Under the pieces are notes generated by a model. The model was not told the origin of the DNA. It saw nothing but the letters and a program-made list of their open reading frames with translations, and ran no database searches. Position numbers and translations under genes: made by a program. Positions 1 through 8,755 of a stretch of DNA of 64,000 nucleotides are shown one piece after another. The stretch's first letter is position 1. Each line of letters opens with the position of its first letter. The DNA comes from Flaviramulus basaltis (lineage in GTDB: Bacteria; Bacteroidota; Bacteroidia; Flavobacteriales; Flavobacteriaceae). The DNA lies in NCBI RefSeq assembly GCF_900114265.1, contig NZ_FPKV01000001.1:248001-312000 (forward strand). Reading direction: 5' to 3'.

Positions 1-142
1 AAATAACAAAAAACTTTTAAGTGTTAAACAAAACTTGCTTAATTATAAGAATTAATCAAAGATACGCAATCGGTTGTGTTTTAATGTTTACAAGCCTTTT
101 AAATTTTATAACGGCTAGAATACTTGTCTAAATTTATGAAAT

Positions 143-180
143 AAAAAAACCTTTAACTTATTAAAAAGTTAAAGGTTTAA
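143..180 (-). terminator. Rho-independent terminator of tRNA-Leu
   Basis: A 13-bp perfect stem (147-159 with 166-178) encloses a six-base loop. Read on the minus strand it is followed by a run of seven T. It lies just downstream of the tRNA-Leu gene and should end its transcript. Confidence 0.85.
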
Positions 181-193
181 TTCTCTTTAGATG

Positions 194-275
194 TGCGGGC
201 GGGGAGACTCGAACTCCCACACCTCGCGGCACTAGATCCTAAGTCTAGCGTGTCTACCAATTCCACCACGCCCGC
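194..275 (-). tRNA. tRNA-Leu (anticodon UAG)
   Basis: The minus strand folds as a class II tRNA. The acceptor arm GCGGGCG (275-269) pairs perfectly with CGCCCGC (201-195). The D-arm region contains TGGTAGACACG, the anticodon arm CTAGA-CTTAGGA-TCTAG carries UAG, a long variable arm follows, and the T-arm reads GGAGTTCGAGTCTCC. The discriminator base is A and CCA is not encoded. UAG decodes leucine codons CUN, mainly CUA. Confidence 0.97.
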
Positions 276-285
276 TAAAGGACTG

Positions 286-315
286 CAAATATAAACAAGA
301 TTTTTAAATTGCAAA
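286..315 (-). promoter_or_regulatory. Bacteroidota-type promoter of tRNA-Leu
   Basis: On the minus strand TTTG (315-312) is followed by an 18-base spacer and TATATTTG (293-286). This matches the Bacteroidota primary sigma consensus TTTG-N17-21-TAnnTTTG exactly. It sits about 10 bases upstream of the tRNA 5' end, where a transcription start would be expected. Confidence 0.8.
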
Positions 316-375
316 CTCCAAACCCTTAAAAACATTCTTTTTTTATACTTTTGATGAAAACCACACAAATACTAC

Positions 376-1764
376 ATGAAAAATATTCAATCTTATATAT
401 CTGAAAATAAAGAAAGATTTCTAAATGAATTAATCGAATTACTTAAAATCCCATCCATTAGCGCTGATTCTGCCTATAAAAATGATGTATTAAAAACTGC
501 TGAAGCTATTAAAATTAGTTTAGAAAAAGTAGGTTGTGATACTGTTGAAATCTGTAAAACAGATGGTTACCCAATAGTTTATGGCGAAAAAACAATTGAT
601 AAAAATTTACCAACTATTTTAGTTTACGGGCATTATGATGTACAACCGCCAGACCCATTAGAATTATGGACTTCTCCACCGTTTGAACCTGTTATTAAAA
701 AAACAGACTCACATCCTGATGGCGCTATTTACGCTCGTGGCGCTTGCGATGATAAAGGACAAATGTATATGCACGTAAAGGCCATGGAATTTATGACTAC
801 TACAAATCAGCTGCCTTGTAATGTGAAATTTATGATAGAAGGTGAAGAAGAAGTTGGAAGTGCAAACCTCTCAAACTTTGTAAAAAACAATCAAGAAAAA
901 TTAAAGAATGATGTTATTCTTATTTCTGATACAGGCATGATTGCAAATGATGTGCCTTCAATAACTACTGGTTTACGCGGGCTAAGTTATGTTCAAGTTG
1001 AAGTTACTGGGCCAAACAGAGATTTACATTCAGGTTTATATGGAGGAGCCGTTGCCAATCCTATAAATATTTTAACTAAAATGATTGCATCTCTTCACGA
1101 TGAAAACAACCATATAACCATTCCTGGATTTTACGATAAAGTTGAAGAATTAAGTAAAGAAGAGCGCGCAGAAATGGCTAAAGCGCCTTTCAATTTAGAA
1201 AACTATAAAAAGGCTTTAGATATTGACGCTGTTTATGGAGAAGAAGGCTATACAACAAACGAACGAAATTCAATAAGACCAACCTTAGATGTTAATGGTA
1301 TTTGGGGCGGTTATACTGGCGAAGGCGCAAAAACCGTTATTGCAAGTAAAGCATATGCTAAAATATCGATGCGATTAGTTCCGCATCAAGATTGGGAAGA
1401 CATTACAAATCTCTTCAAAAAACATTTTGAAAGCATTGCTCCAAAAGGCGTTAAAGTAAAAGTAACTCCACATCATGGCGGGCAAGGTTATGTTACTCCA
1501 ATAGATAGTATTGGCTATAAAGCAGCAAGTAAAGCTTATCAAGATACTTTTGGTAAAACACCAATTCCTCAACGAAGTGGTGGAAGTATTCCTATTGTGT
1601 CTTTATTTGAGCAAGAATTAAAAAGTAAAACCATTTTAATGGGCTTTGGTTTAGATTCTGATGCTATTCACTCACCTAACGAACATTTTGGAGTTTGGAA
1701 TTACTTAAAAGGCATTGAAACTATTCCTTTGTTTTATAAGTATTTTACTGAGTTATCTAAATAA
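376..1764 (+). CDS. M20-family dipeptidase (carnosinase-like metallopeptidase)
   Basis: Predicted cytosolic di-zinc peptidase that hydrolyses dipeptides or short peptides. Visible M20 signatures are GHYDVQPPDP (zinc ligand His86, catalytic Asp88), ARGACDDKGQ (bridging Asp125), EGEEEVGS (catalytic and ligand Glu157/158) and a C-terminal DAIHSPNE supplying the last His. A dimerisation (lid) domain lies between. The length of 462 residues is usual for the CNDP-like branch, and no signal peptide is seen. It is followed by its own terminator, so probably monocistronic. Exact peptide specificity cannot be read from the sequence. Confidence 0.93.
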   Translation: MKNIQSYISENKERFLNELIELLKIPSISADSAYKNDVLKTAEAIKISLEKVGCDTVEICKTDGYPIVYGEKTIDKNLPTILVYGHYDVQPPDPLELWTSPPFEPVIKKTDSHPDGAIYARGACDDKGQMYMHVKAMEFMTTTNQLPCNVKFMIEGEEEVGSANLSNFVKNNQEKLKNDVILISDTGMIANDVPSITTGLRGLSYVQVEVTGPNRDLHSGLYGGAVANPINILTKMIASLHDENNHITIPGFYDKVEELSKEERAEMAKAPFNLENYKKALDIDAVYGEEGYTTNERNSIRPTLDVNGIWGGYTGEGAKTVIASKAYAKISMRLVPHQDWEDITNLFKKHFESIAPKGVKVKVTPHHGGQGYVTPIDSIGYKAASKAYQDTFGKTPIPQRSGGSIPIVSLFEQELKSKTILMGFGLDSDAIHSPNEHFGVWNYLKGIETIPLFYKYFTELSK

Positions 1765-1767
1765 TTT

Positions 1768-1809
1768 AAGTGTTACCCCGAATATATTTTGAGGTAACAC
1801 TTTTTTTTT
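1768..1809 (+). terminator. Rho-independent terminator after the M20 peptidase
   Basis: AAGTGTTACC pairs with GGTAACACTT across a 15-base loop and runs into a tract of T. It lies four bases after the stop codon of the peptidase gene. Confidence 0.85.
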
Positions 1810-1871
1810 GCAATCTTTTGCGAAAGGAAAAAAGGCTTCACTATAATCACTAATACGGACATATCCGCTAA

Positions 1872-2738
1872 ATGAAAAACCAACACAACAATCACTTACT
1901 TCAACTTACATTATCTACATTACTAATAAGCACATCCGGAGCCTTAGGTAAATTTATAGATTTACCAACTCCCGTAATTATTTGGTGGCGTTGTATTTTA
2001 GGTGCCTTATTTTTATTTGCTTTTTGCAGGTATAAAAAATTTAGCATTAAAATAAATTCAAAAAGAGATATCCCAACTGTACTTATAAGTGCTCTTTTTT
2101 TAGGAGCACATTGGATAACTTATTTTTATGCTTTAAAGCTTTCTAATGTGGCTTTGGGTATGCTTTCATTATTCACTTTTCCAGTAATTACAGCTTTATT
2201 AGAACCACTTTTCATAAAATCAAAACTCAACATTATTCATGTTGTTTTGAGTATTATAGTTTTAATTGGCATTTACATACTTGCACCAGATTTCAGTTTT
2301 GAGAATTCTCATGTAAAAGGCATCCTTTTTGGTTTATTTTCTGCGCTGTGTTATGCCTTACGTAACCTTATATTAAAGCGCCATGTACAGAAATATAATG
2401 GCACAGTACTTATGTTGCATCAAATTGTTATTTTAAGCGTTATTTTACTTCCTTTTGTATTTACAATGGGTACTAGCAATATAGTAACACAATACCCTTA
2501 TGTAATTACACTGGCTTTACTTACAACAGCACTAGGTCATTCTCTATTCATTCACTCTTTAAAATATTTTTCGGTTAGTACTGCAAGTATAATTAGTAGT
2601 GCACAACCCATTTTCGGAATTATAATTGCTTTTTTTTTCTTAAATGAAATACCAAATACAAATACATTTATTGGTGGTGCTTTAATTCTACTTACCGTTT
2701 TTATTGAAAGTATGCGATCAAAAAAATCTTCAACATAA
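1872..2738 (+). CDS. EamA/DMT-superfamily transporter
   Basis: A 288-residue, strongly hydrophobic inner-membrane protein. It has the two tandem five-helix repeats of the EamA family of drug/metabolite transporters. Typical features are the N-terminal helix with SGALGKF, the WWRCILGALFLF segment and the C-terminal half with a GHSLFIHSLKYFSVSTASI-like stretch. Probably a metabolite exporter; the substrate is unknown. It stands alone between the peptidase terminator and the BlaI operator region. Confidence 0.9.
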   Translation: MKNQHNNHLLQLTLSTLLISTSGALGKFIDLPTPVIIWWRCILGALFLFAFCRYKKFSIKINSKRDIPTVLISALFLGAHWITYFYALKLSNVALGMLSLFTFPVITALLEPLFIKSKLNIIHVVLSIIVLIGIYILAPDFSFENSHVKGILFGLFSALCYALRNLILKRHVQKYNGTVLMLHQIVILSVILLPFVFTMGTSNIVTQYPYVITLALLTTALGHSLFIHSLKYFSVSTASIISSAQPIFGIIIAFFFLNEIPNTNTFIGGALILLTVFIESMRSKKSST

Positions 2739-2748
2739 ATTTTTTAAC

Positions 2749-2810
2749 TCTACACTTGTAGAATATAAATATTTATTCTACATTTGTAGAGAACATTCTA
2801 ATTATGTAGA
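2749..2810 (+). promoter_or_regulatory. Triple BlaI-type operator overlapping the promoter
   Basis: Three 14-bp inverted repeats of the form TCTACA-N2-TGTAGA occur at 2749-2762, 2777-2790 and 2797-2810; the third has one changed arm base. The arms contain the TACA/TGTA core known for BlaI/MecI operators. Box 2 contains TACATTTG (2779-2786), an exact match to the TAnnTTTG -7 element. Box 1 overlaps a weak -33 (CTTG). The last box ends three bases before the blaI-like start codon, so autorepression is expected. Confidence 0.75.
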
Positions 2811-2813
2811 ATA

Positions 2814-3179
2814 ATGCAATTATCAAAAACAGAAGAAGATTTAATGAATTATCTCTGGAAGCTCGAAAAAGCCTTCATGAAAGATTTACTTGATGCTTAT
2901 CCAGAACCTAAACCAGCAAATACTACTGTTGCCACGCTTTTAAAGCGCATGACTGATAAAGGTTTTGTGGGTTATAAACTGTTTGGAAAATCTAGAGAAT
3001 ATTATCCTTTAGTTAAGAAGAAAGACTACTTCTCTAAACATGTAAACGGACTTATTAAAAACTTTTTTAATGATAGCGCATCTCAATTTGCGTCTTTTTT
3101 TACTAAAGAAACTAACCTGACAAAAGAAGAATTAGAGGATTTGAAAGCTATAATAGACAACCAAATTAAAAACAAGTAA
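2814..3179 (+). CDS. BlaI/MecI/CopY-family transcriptional repressor
   Basis: A 121-residue winged-helix repressor. The N-terminus MQLSKTEEDLMNYLWK and the recognition region with NTTVATLLKRMTDKG are typical of the family, and the C-terminal half would dimerise. It lies two bases upstream of an M56 peptidase gene, the classic BlaI-BlaR1 arrangement. In known systems the peptidase triggers inactivation of the repressor in response to a periplasmic signal. Three operators precede it. No beta-lactamase is nearby, so a role in cell-envelope sensing rather than antibiotic resistance is inferred. Confidence 0.92.
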   Translation: MQLSKTEEDLMNYLWKLEKAFMKDLLDAYPEPKPANTTVATLLKRMTDKGFVGYKLFGKSREYYPLVKKKDYFSKHVNGLIKNFFNDSASQFASFFTKETNLTKEELEDLKAIIDNQIKNK

Positions 3180-3181
3180 TT

Positions 3182-5092
3182 ATGCTTTTGCTTATATTAA
3201 AATCTAGTACATGTTTAGCGGTTTTTATGGTATTCTACAAACTTTGTTTAGAGAAAACAAGTGTGCATACTTTTAAACGCTTCTATTTATTATCTGTTAT
3301 TTTAATATCGATTACTATCCCTTTTATAACTTTTACAGAGTATATTGAATCTCCTCTCGTATCTCAAATTAACACTACTGAATTTAATAATATAAAAGTT
3401 GTAAATAATACTGAAATTAATACTTTTCAAGTTTATCTACCAACTATTCTTTGGAGTATTTATGGTTTAGGAGTGCTGCTTTTTTCTTTTCGATTTATTA
3501 AAAACCTATATGAAATACTTCAGAAAATTAAAACTAATCCTAAGTTTAGGAACAGTAATTACATTAATGTTCTATTGCACGATTTAATAACGCCGCACAC
3601 TTTTTTCAATTATATATTTTTAAATAAAACTGAGTTTGAGAAAAACCAAATACCTAACGAGGTTCTATTGCATGAACAAACCCATGCAAAACAAAAACAT
3701 GCTTTAGATATTCTTTTTATAGAAGTGTTTCAAATACTATTTTGGTTTAATCCATTATTACATTTTATTAAAAAAGACATCAAGTTAAACCATGAATTTT
3801 TAGCAGACCAGGCAGTTTTAAAAACAGGTTCAAACACAAAAAATTATCAGCAATTATTATTAGCATTCTCATCAAATGCTGTTGATAATCCATTGGCAAA
3901 TGCCATTAATTATCCATTAATTAAAAAACGATTTACAGTTATGAAAACAAAAACATCAAAAACATCAATTTGGATTAGAAGTTTATTACTTCTTCCTTTA
4001 CTTGCTATTACACTTTACGGATTTAGTAAGAAGAAAGAGGTTATAAAAGCAAACAATTTAAATATTGATTACCCTAAAAAACAAAAAAAGGACTCATTAA
4101 TTAATGACATATATATTTTAATTGACACAAAAAATCAAATCCTTTTAAACGATAAGCTAACTGATATCAATAATCTTTTAGATGATATTAATAAACTAAA
4201 TCCAAATTTAACAGCAGACCAAAAAAGGAAATTTCTTTTTGCCTATGTAAAATATCAAAATAACACCTCAAAAGAATTAATTAAGAGGATTAAAGAAATA
4301 CTTAACAAGACCAATGTTTGGGGTTATAGCAATATAAATATTGAAAAAAATGAAAACAGCAATTTAAAAACAAATAACCCAAGCTTTCCTCCCTTAATTA
4401 GTAAAAGCCAAATAAAAGAGGAAGATACTGCTATTTATAATTATAAGCTTAATAACTATAAAAAATGGTTAAATGAGAACAAACCAAATCAAAAATTAGA
4501 AGAAACGAAAAATGGTTACGTGATAAAAAACGAAGAAGGCAAAGTCTCTTTAAGCACTGATCCTTCAATAAAAGCTGAACCTTTTGAATTAAAAAAAGAT
4601 TCTCCTTGGAAAATCAATACTAGTATAGCTTCTAAAATAGAATTTGATGAGTCTGAAAATGAGAAAGATTTATTGCCACCACCTCAACCAAAAATTACTC
4701 AAGATGCTATTGCTCCACCACCTCCGCCAATTCCCAATAATGCTACACCAAAACAAAAAGCGGAATATAAGAAAGTAATCTATGAGTATGAAAAAAAACA
4801 TAAGAGAAAGGTTCATCATGCAAAAACCAATGATGGAGAAAAAATTAACATTGTAGAAGATGATGATGTATATGAAGTTCCAATACCACAAGATGCTCCA
4901 GAACCACCATCACCTTTAGATCATGTGATTAATATGGCTAAAAAAGGGGCCACATTTTATTATAATAATGAAAAAATATCTTCAGACAAAGCCATAGATT
5001 TAATTAAGAAAAACAAAGACTTAAACATATCTACAAAAACAAATAATGGTGTAAGTGTTGTTAAAATTCAAATAGAGCCAATTAGCCATTAG
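3182..5092 (+). CDS. M56-family BlaR1-like membrane metallopeptidase
   Basis: A 636-residue protein. The N-terminal membrane domain carries the zinc motif HEQTH (His164, His168) and a third ligand in HEFLADQAV near residue 205. A further membrane segment lies near 262-282. The long C-terminal region (about 285-636) is predicted periplasmic, charged, with proline-rich PPPQPK and PPPPPIP segments, and has no penicillin-binding domain. It probably senses an envelope signal and relieves repression by the upstream BlaI-like protein. The C-terminal domain is not a family I recognise. A terminator follows. Confidence 0.88.
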   Translation: MLLLILKSSTCLAVFMVFYKLCLEKTSVHTFKRFYLLSVILISITIPFITFTEYIESPLVSQINTTEFNNIKVVNNTEINTFQVYLPTILWSIYGLGVLLFSFRFIKNLYEILQKIKTNPKFRNSNYINVLLHDLITPHTFFNYIFLNKTEFEKNQIPNEVLLHEQTHAKQKHALDILFIEVFQILFWFNPLLHFIKKDIKLNHEFLADQAVLKTGSNTKNYQQLLLAFSSNAVDNPLANAINYPLIKKRFTVMKTKTSKTSIWIRSLLLLPLLAITLYGFSKKKEVIKANNLNIDYPKKQKKDSLINDIYILIDTKNQILLNDKLTDINNLLDDINKLNPNLTADQKRKFLFAYVKYQNNTSKELIKRIKEILNKTNVWGYSNINIEKNENSNLKTNNPSFPPLISKSQIKEEDTAIYNYKLNNYKKWLNENKPNQKLEETKNGYVIKNEEGKVSLSTDPSIKAEPFELKKDSPWKINTSIASKIEFDESENEKDLLPPPQPKITQDAIAPPPPPIPNNATPKQKAEYKKVIYEYEKKHKRKVHHAKTNDGEKINIVEDDDVYEVPIPQDAPEPPSPLDHVINMAKKGATFYYNNEKISSDKAIDLIKKNKDLNISTKTNNGVSVVKIQIEPISH

Positions 5093-5111
5093 TGTTAAAT
5101 TAAAATATTTT

Positions 5112-5146
5112 AGACCTGTTGAAAAAATACTCAACAGGTCTTTTTC
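5112..5146 (+). terminator. Rho-independent terminator of the BlaI-M56 operon
   Basis: AGACCTGTTGA (5112-5122) pairs perfectly with TCAACAGGTCT (5131-5141), followed by a T tract. It lies 20 bases after the M56 stop codon. Confidence 0.9.
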
Positions 5147-5214
5147 ATTAAATATTGTAACAAAAACACAACTTTAACGTTCTAATAGACAATCAATCAA
5201 AAAACAATCACATT

Positions 5215-6315
5215 ATGTTAAAGCAATTCTTCATTATATGCTCTGGAGCAGATACCGATATTTTAGAGCAATGCTCTAAAGGTGAGCAAAACAAATATGC
5301 AGGCATTGGCGCCACCGTTTTTTTTACAGCAGTTATGGCTTTTATAGCTGCTAGTTATGCTCTTTATACCGTTTTTGATAACCTTTACGCTTCAATATTT
5401 TTTGGCTTAGTTTGGGGTTTACTCATTTTTAATTTAGACCGTTATATTGTTTCAACCATAAAAAAAACAGATAGTTTTATTGATGAAATTATACAAGCAT
5501 CACCAAGAATTATTTTGGCTATTATTATAGCCATTGTTATTTCAAAGCCTCTTGAACTTAAGATTTTTGAAAAAGAAATTAATCAAGTTTTGCTAGAGCA
5601 AAAAAATGAGATGACTTTAGCTAATAAAACGCAAATTGCTGAACAATTTGCACCAAATATCACTGCACTTCAAAACGATATAACAAGTTTACAAAATGAA
5701 ATTAATGGCAAAGAAACAGAAGTAAATACCCTTTACGATACCTATATTTCTGAAGCTGAAGGAACTGCTGGCACTAAACTTTTAGGAAAAGGCCCTGTAT
5801 ATAGTGAAAAAAGAGAAAAACATGATGCCGCTTTATTAGAATTACAACAGCTTAAAGCAGAAAACAAAAACAAAATCACGGCTATTGAATCTCAAATTGG
5901 ACAACTAAAAGGTGATTTTGAAACACAAATTGTAAGCACACAGCCTATTATTAATAATTTTGATGGTTTAATGGCTCGTGTTAATGCTCTAGGAGAATTA
6001 CCCTGGTTGCCTTCACTTTTTATATTTCTATTGTTTTTAGCTATTGAAACATCACCAATTTTTGCAAAATTACTATCTCCTAAAGGCGCGTATGATTTTA
6101 AATTGGAAGACCAAGAAACAGCTGTAAAAACAAATGTGCTTCAAAATAAAAACCAAAGAGAAGCGATGTTAAAAACAGACTATGCTATAAACGACAAGAT
6201 TTACAGCGATATAGAAAACGAAGACGAACTATATACTTACAAGCGCAAAAAAGCGAGAGAAATTATGCAATTGCAAGCAGATGCCTTTTACAAGCAGCAA
6301 AAAAATGTGTTATAA
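5215..6315 (+). CDS. DUF4407 membrane protein
   Basis: A 366-residue inner-membrane protein. The N-terminus (LKQFFIICSGADTDILEQC) and the following helices match the DUF4407 family common in Bacteroidota. Two helices occur near residues 30-75 and one near 95-110. A long charged coiled-coil region (about 120-240) follows, then a C-terminal helix (LPSLFIFLLFLAIETSP) near residues 262-280 and a cytoplasmic tail. The family has no assigned function. The gene is not obviously in an operon and converges with the STAS gene two bases away. Confidence 0.85.
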   Translation: MLKQFFIICSGADTDILEQCSKGEQNKYAGIGATVFFTAVMAFIAASYALYTVFDNLYASIFFGLVWGLLIFNLDRYIVSTIKKTDSFIDEIIQASPRIILAIIIAIVISKPLELKIFEKEINQVLLEQKNEMTLANKTQIAEQFAPNITALQNDITSLQNEINGKETEVNTLYDTYISEAEGTAGTKLLGKGPVYSEKREKHDAALLELQQLKAENKNKITAIESQIGQLKGDFETQIVSTQPIINNFDGLMARVNALGELPWLPSLFIFLLFLAIETSPIFAKLLSPKGAYDFKLEDQETAVKTNVLQNKNQREAMLKTDYAINDKIYSDIENEDELYTYKRKKAREIMQLQADAFYKQQKNVL

Positions 6316-6317
6316 TT

Positions 6318-6596
6318 TTAAGCGGCTGTCTCAGTTTTAAAATGGTCATATAAATCTTTACAACCAAAACCAATTATAGACAATCTTTTGTTTTTACTTA
6401 AAGCTTCTTCATGAAGTTTTGCAATAACAGCAACTCCGTATTTATCCATACTTTCAACATCTTGAACACTAATAGTAAGATCATTTACTTTGTCAAAAAT
6501 ATTTTTAAATTCATTTTGAAACACATAAACATTATCTCTATTGAGAATACCTTTAACTTTAAAAAAAGTATTATACCCTGTAATTTTTAAATCCAT
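6318..6596 (-). CDS. Stand-alone STAS-domain protein
   Basis: A 92-residue protein with the STAS fold pattern of anti-sigma-factor antagonists: a beta strand, then ESMDKYGVAVIAKLHEEAL, then a strand with LSIIGF. In SpoIIAA-type antagonists the loop after the conserved Asp carries a phosphorylated Ser; here that position is Lys (MDKYG), so it probably cannot be switched by Ser phosphorylation. No anti-sigma kinase lies beside it. The partner is unknown. Confidence 0.7.
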   Translation of the reverse strand: MDLKITGYNTFFKVKGILNRDNVYVFQNEFKNIFDKVNDLTISVQDVESMDKYGVAVIAKLHEEALSKNKRLSIIGFGCKDLYDHFKTETAA

Positions 6597-6820
6597 AATT
6601 AAGTTTTTTTAATGATTAAACCATAAGCTTTAGGGAGCACAATCAATTGATTAAGAGTTAAATATAAATAACCAATTAAGTTTATTCGTTATTTTTTCGA
6701 CCAATAGAATTTAAATTGGGCTAAAAAAATATTCAATGTCAATTTTACCGATGAGTAACCATTTAAATATTAGATTTTATTACTTTTACCTCAATAAGAA
6801 CATGATAATTAAGTAATCAT

Positions 6821-7252
6821 ATGAAAAAATTAATAATACTATTTTGTTTACTCTCTATTTTTAATACTTATTCTCAAAGCGATGAGGAAACAGACAAAAA
6901 AGCAATCCATAAAGTTTTAAAAAAACAAAGATTAGCTTGGTCTGATAATGATTTAGAAGAGTTTATGGAAGGTTATTGGAAAAGTGATTCACTTAAATTT
7001 TACGGTAGCAACGGTGTTACTTATGGATGGCAAAACACATTAGAACGTTACCAAGCTGCTTATCCAACAAAAGACCATACAGGTAAACTAAGTTTTAAAA
7101 TAAACGATATTTCTAAAATAACCGAAGGTGCTTATTATGTTTTGGGTGAATACCATTTAAAACGCGAGGTAGGGAATGCCGATGGTATTTTCATGCTTGT
7201 TTTCAAGAAAATTGATGGTGATTGGAAAATTATTGCAGATACCTCTAGCTAG
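6821..7252 (+). CDS. Secreted SnoaL/DUF4440-like protein
   Basis: A 143-residue protein with an N-terminal signal peptide (MKKLIILFCLLSIFNTYSQ) and an NTF2-like fold. Helix KAIHKVLKKQRLAWSDNDLEEFMEGYW and C-terminal VFKKIDGDWKIIADTSS are typical of the DUF4440/SnoaL family. Members range from ketosteroid-isomerase-like enzymes to binding proteins, so the role is open. The stop codon is three bases before the next gene, suggesting co-transcription with the acetyltransferase. Confidence 0.8.
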   Translation: MKKLIILFCLLSIFNTYSQSDEETDKKAIHKVLKKQRLAWSDNDLEEFMEGYWKSDSLKFYGSNGVTYGWQNTLERYQAAYPTKDHTGKLSFKINDISKITEGAYYVLGEYHLKREVGNADGIFMLVFKKIDGDWKIIADTSS

Positions 7253-7255
7253 AAG

Positions 7256-7729
7256 ATGAAGCCGAGTATTAGAAAAGCAACATTAAAAGATTCACCTATT
7301 CTATTAGCCTTTGAACAAGGTGTTATTGAAGCTGAACGCCCTTTTGATCCAACTATAAAAAATGGTGAAATAAATTATTATAACATTCCTGAATTAATAA
7401 CTAGTAATGATTCAGAAGTTTTTGTTGCTGAAATAAATAATGAAATAATTGCTTCTGGTTACGCAAAAATAAAAACTGATAGACATTATTTAAAACATGA
7501 ATATCAAGGTTACTTGGGCTTTATGTTTGTATCTAAACATCACAGAGGAAAACAGCTAAATAAGCTAATTATTGATGCTTTATTAAAATGGTGTAAAGAC
7601 AAAAACATTAATGAGATAAGACTAGATGTCTATAATGATAACATACCTGCAATTAAAGCATATGAAAAGGCAGGATTTAAAAAGCATATGATTAATATGC
7701 GTTTAGATATTACAAAGCTAGATTTATAA
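7256..7729 (+). CDS. GNAT-family N-acetyltransferase
   Basis: A 157-residue cytosolic protein with the GNAT fold. The acetyl-CoA pyrophosphate loop is at HHRGKQLNKL, and the following region EIRLDVYNDNIPAIKAYEKAGF contains the family N-x-x-A-x-x-x-Y-x-K-x-G-F signature. It would transfer acetyl from acetyl-CoA to an amine substrate that the sequence does not reveal. It starts three bases after the preceding stop. Confidence 0.9.
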   Translation: MKPSIRKATLKDSPILLAFEQGVIEAERPFDPTIKNGEINYYNIPELITSNDSEVFVAEINNEIIASGYAKIKTDRHYLKHEYQGYLGFMFVSKHHRGKQLNKLIIDALLKWCKDKNINEIRLDVYNDNIPAIKAYEKAGFKKHMINMRLDITKLDL

Positions 7730-7978
7730 AATTAATGTTTATTTATTAACTGGTTTATAAACTATTATTGTTGAAGCCGGATTTGAAATAACTGTTTTGG
7801 ACAAATAGGACACTTTTCAAAACCTCTTGCATAATTTGGACAAACATTTTTTTAAAATAATGTCTACACAATCTTTACAAAAAAGTAAATATCATCGCTT
7901 CCTTGGAATTGAAAGCCAATGATTTGTTACAACTTTATCATGTTAGCCTTATTTCAAACACTTATTATTAAAAAAAAC

Positions 7979-8119
7979 ATGAAATACAATCACAAAATTA
8001 TAATCATGATAATTTTAGCTGCTTTAACCATTTTTGGAATAGTAACTGGTAGATACTTATTTCTAGTATTTATGTTTCCTTTTGGATTTAATCTATTTAA
8101 AAAGAAAGATTCGGACTAA
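7979..8119 (+). CDS. Small membrane protein, unknown function
   Basis: A 46-residue product starting MKYNHK with one or two hydrophobic segments and a lysine-rich tail (FKKKDSD). The frame is open from an upstream ATG at 7919, but the extra 20 residues look like untranslated leader, so the inner start is preferred. The family is not recognised. Its end overlaps the convergent PhnA-like gene by four bases. Confidence 0.4.
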   Translation: MKYNHKIIIMIILAALTIFGIVTGRYLFLVFMFPFGFNLFKKKDSD

Positions 8120-8694
8120 GTTTTTTTAACGTAATCTGTTATAATAACTATTAGTTGAGAGCCTACCTTACCTTCTATATATTTATCGTTTTCATGGTCT
8201 AAACGAATATTCCTAACCGCTGTGCCTTGTTTTGCAACCATGCTAGAGCCTTTTACTTTTAGGTCTTTGATAAGTACAACATTATCACCAGCTTCTAAAA
8301 TAACACCGTTAACATCTCTGTGTATTATTTTATTAGCCGCATCTTCGTGTTCGCCAGTTGCTCTTGCTAATACCAAGGCTTCATCATCAAGATACATCAT
8401 ATCTAACAAATCTTTTGGCCAACCTTCATTTCGAAGTCTTTGCAACATTCTCCAAGCCATTATTTGAACAGCGATATGTTCGCTCCACATACTATCGTTT
8501 AAACAACGCCAATGGTTTGCATCCATTTCTTTGTTTCCTTCAATTTGATCTAAACAAGTTTTACAAACTAAAACATCATTTGCCACATTTTCATTTAATG
8601 ATGGTGGTATAGTGTATTGGTGTAAATCTTTTGTAGAAGTACACAACTCGCATGTATTATTGCTTCGCTCTTGTAATGTTTGTAATACGCTCAT
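8116..8694 (-). CDS. PhnA-domain protein
   Basis: A 192-residue protein. The N-terminal zinc ribbon is formed by CELC and CKTC pairs (about residues 15-45), and the C-terminal PhnA (SH3-like) domain contains GDNVVLIKDLKVKGSS and IEGKVGSQLIVI. The family is named for proximity to phosphonate genes in E. coli, but a phosphonate role is not established. Here no phosphonate genes are close. Monocistronic by spacing. Confidence 0.88.
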   Translation of the reverse strand: MSVLQTLQERSNNTCELCTSTKDLHQYTIPPSLNENVANDVLVCKTCLDQIEGNKEMDANHWRCLNDSMWSEHIAVQIMAWRMLQRLRNEGWPKDLLDMMYLDDEALVLARATGEHEDAANKIIHRDVNGVILEAGDNVVLIKDLKVKGSSMVAKQGTAVRNIRLDHENDKYIEGKVGSQLIVIITDYVKKT

Positions 8695-8755
8695 GGCTAT
8701 AATTTTGATTTTGCAATGATAAGTAATTTTAAGTATTATATTTAGACGGTTTAGA

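Noticed and set aside
177-368. Open frame of 63 codons on the minus strand.
   Set aside because: It runs through the tRNA-Leu gene and its promoter, so it is not coding.
7745-7885. Two Cys-pair motifs (FCKDC and CPIC) on the minus strand, like a frameshifted zinc-ribbon gene.
   Set aside because: The two halves are in different frames, each with a nearby stop and no credible start; similarity rests on four Cys only.
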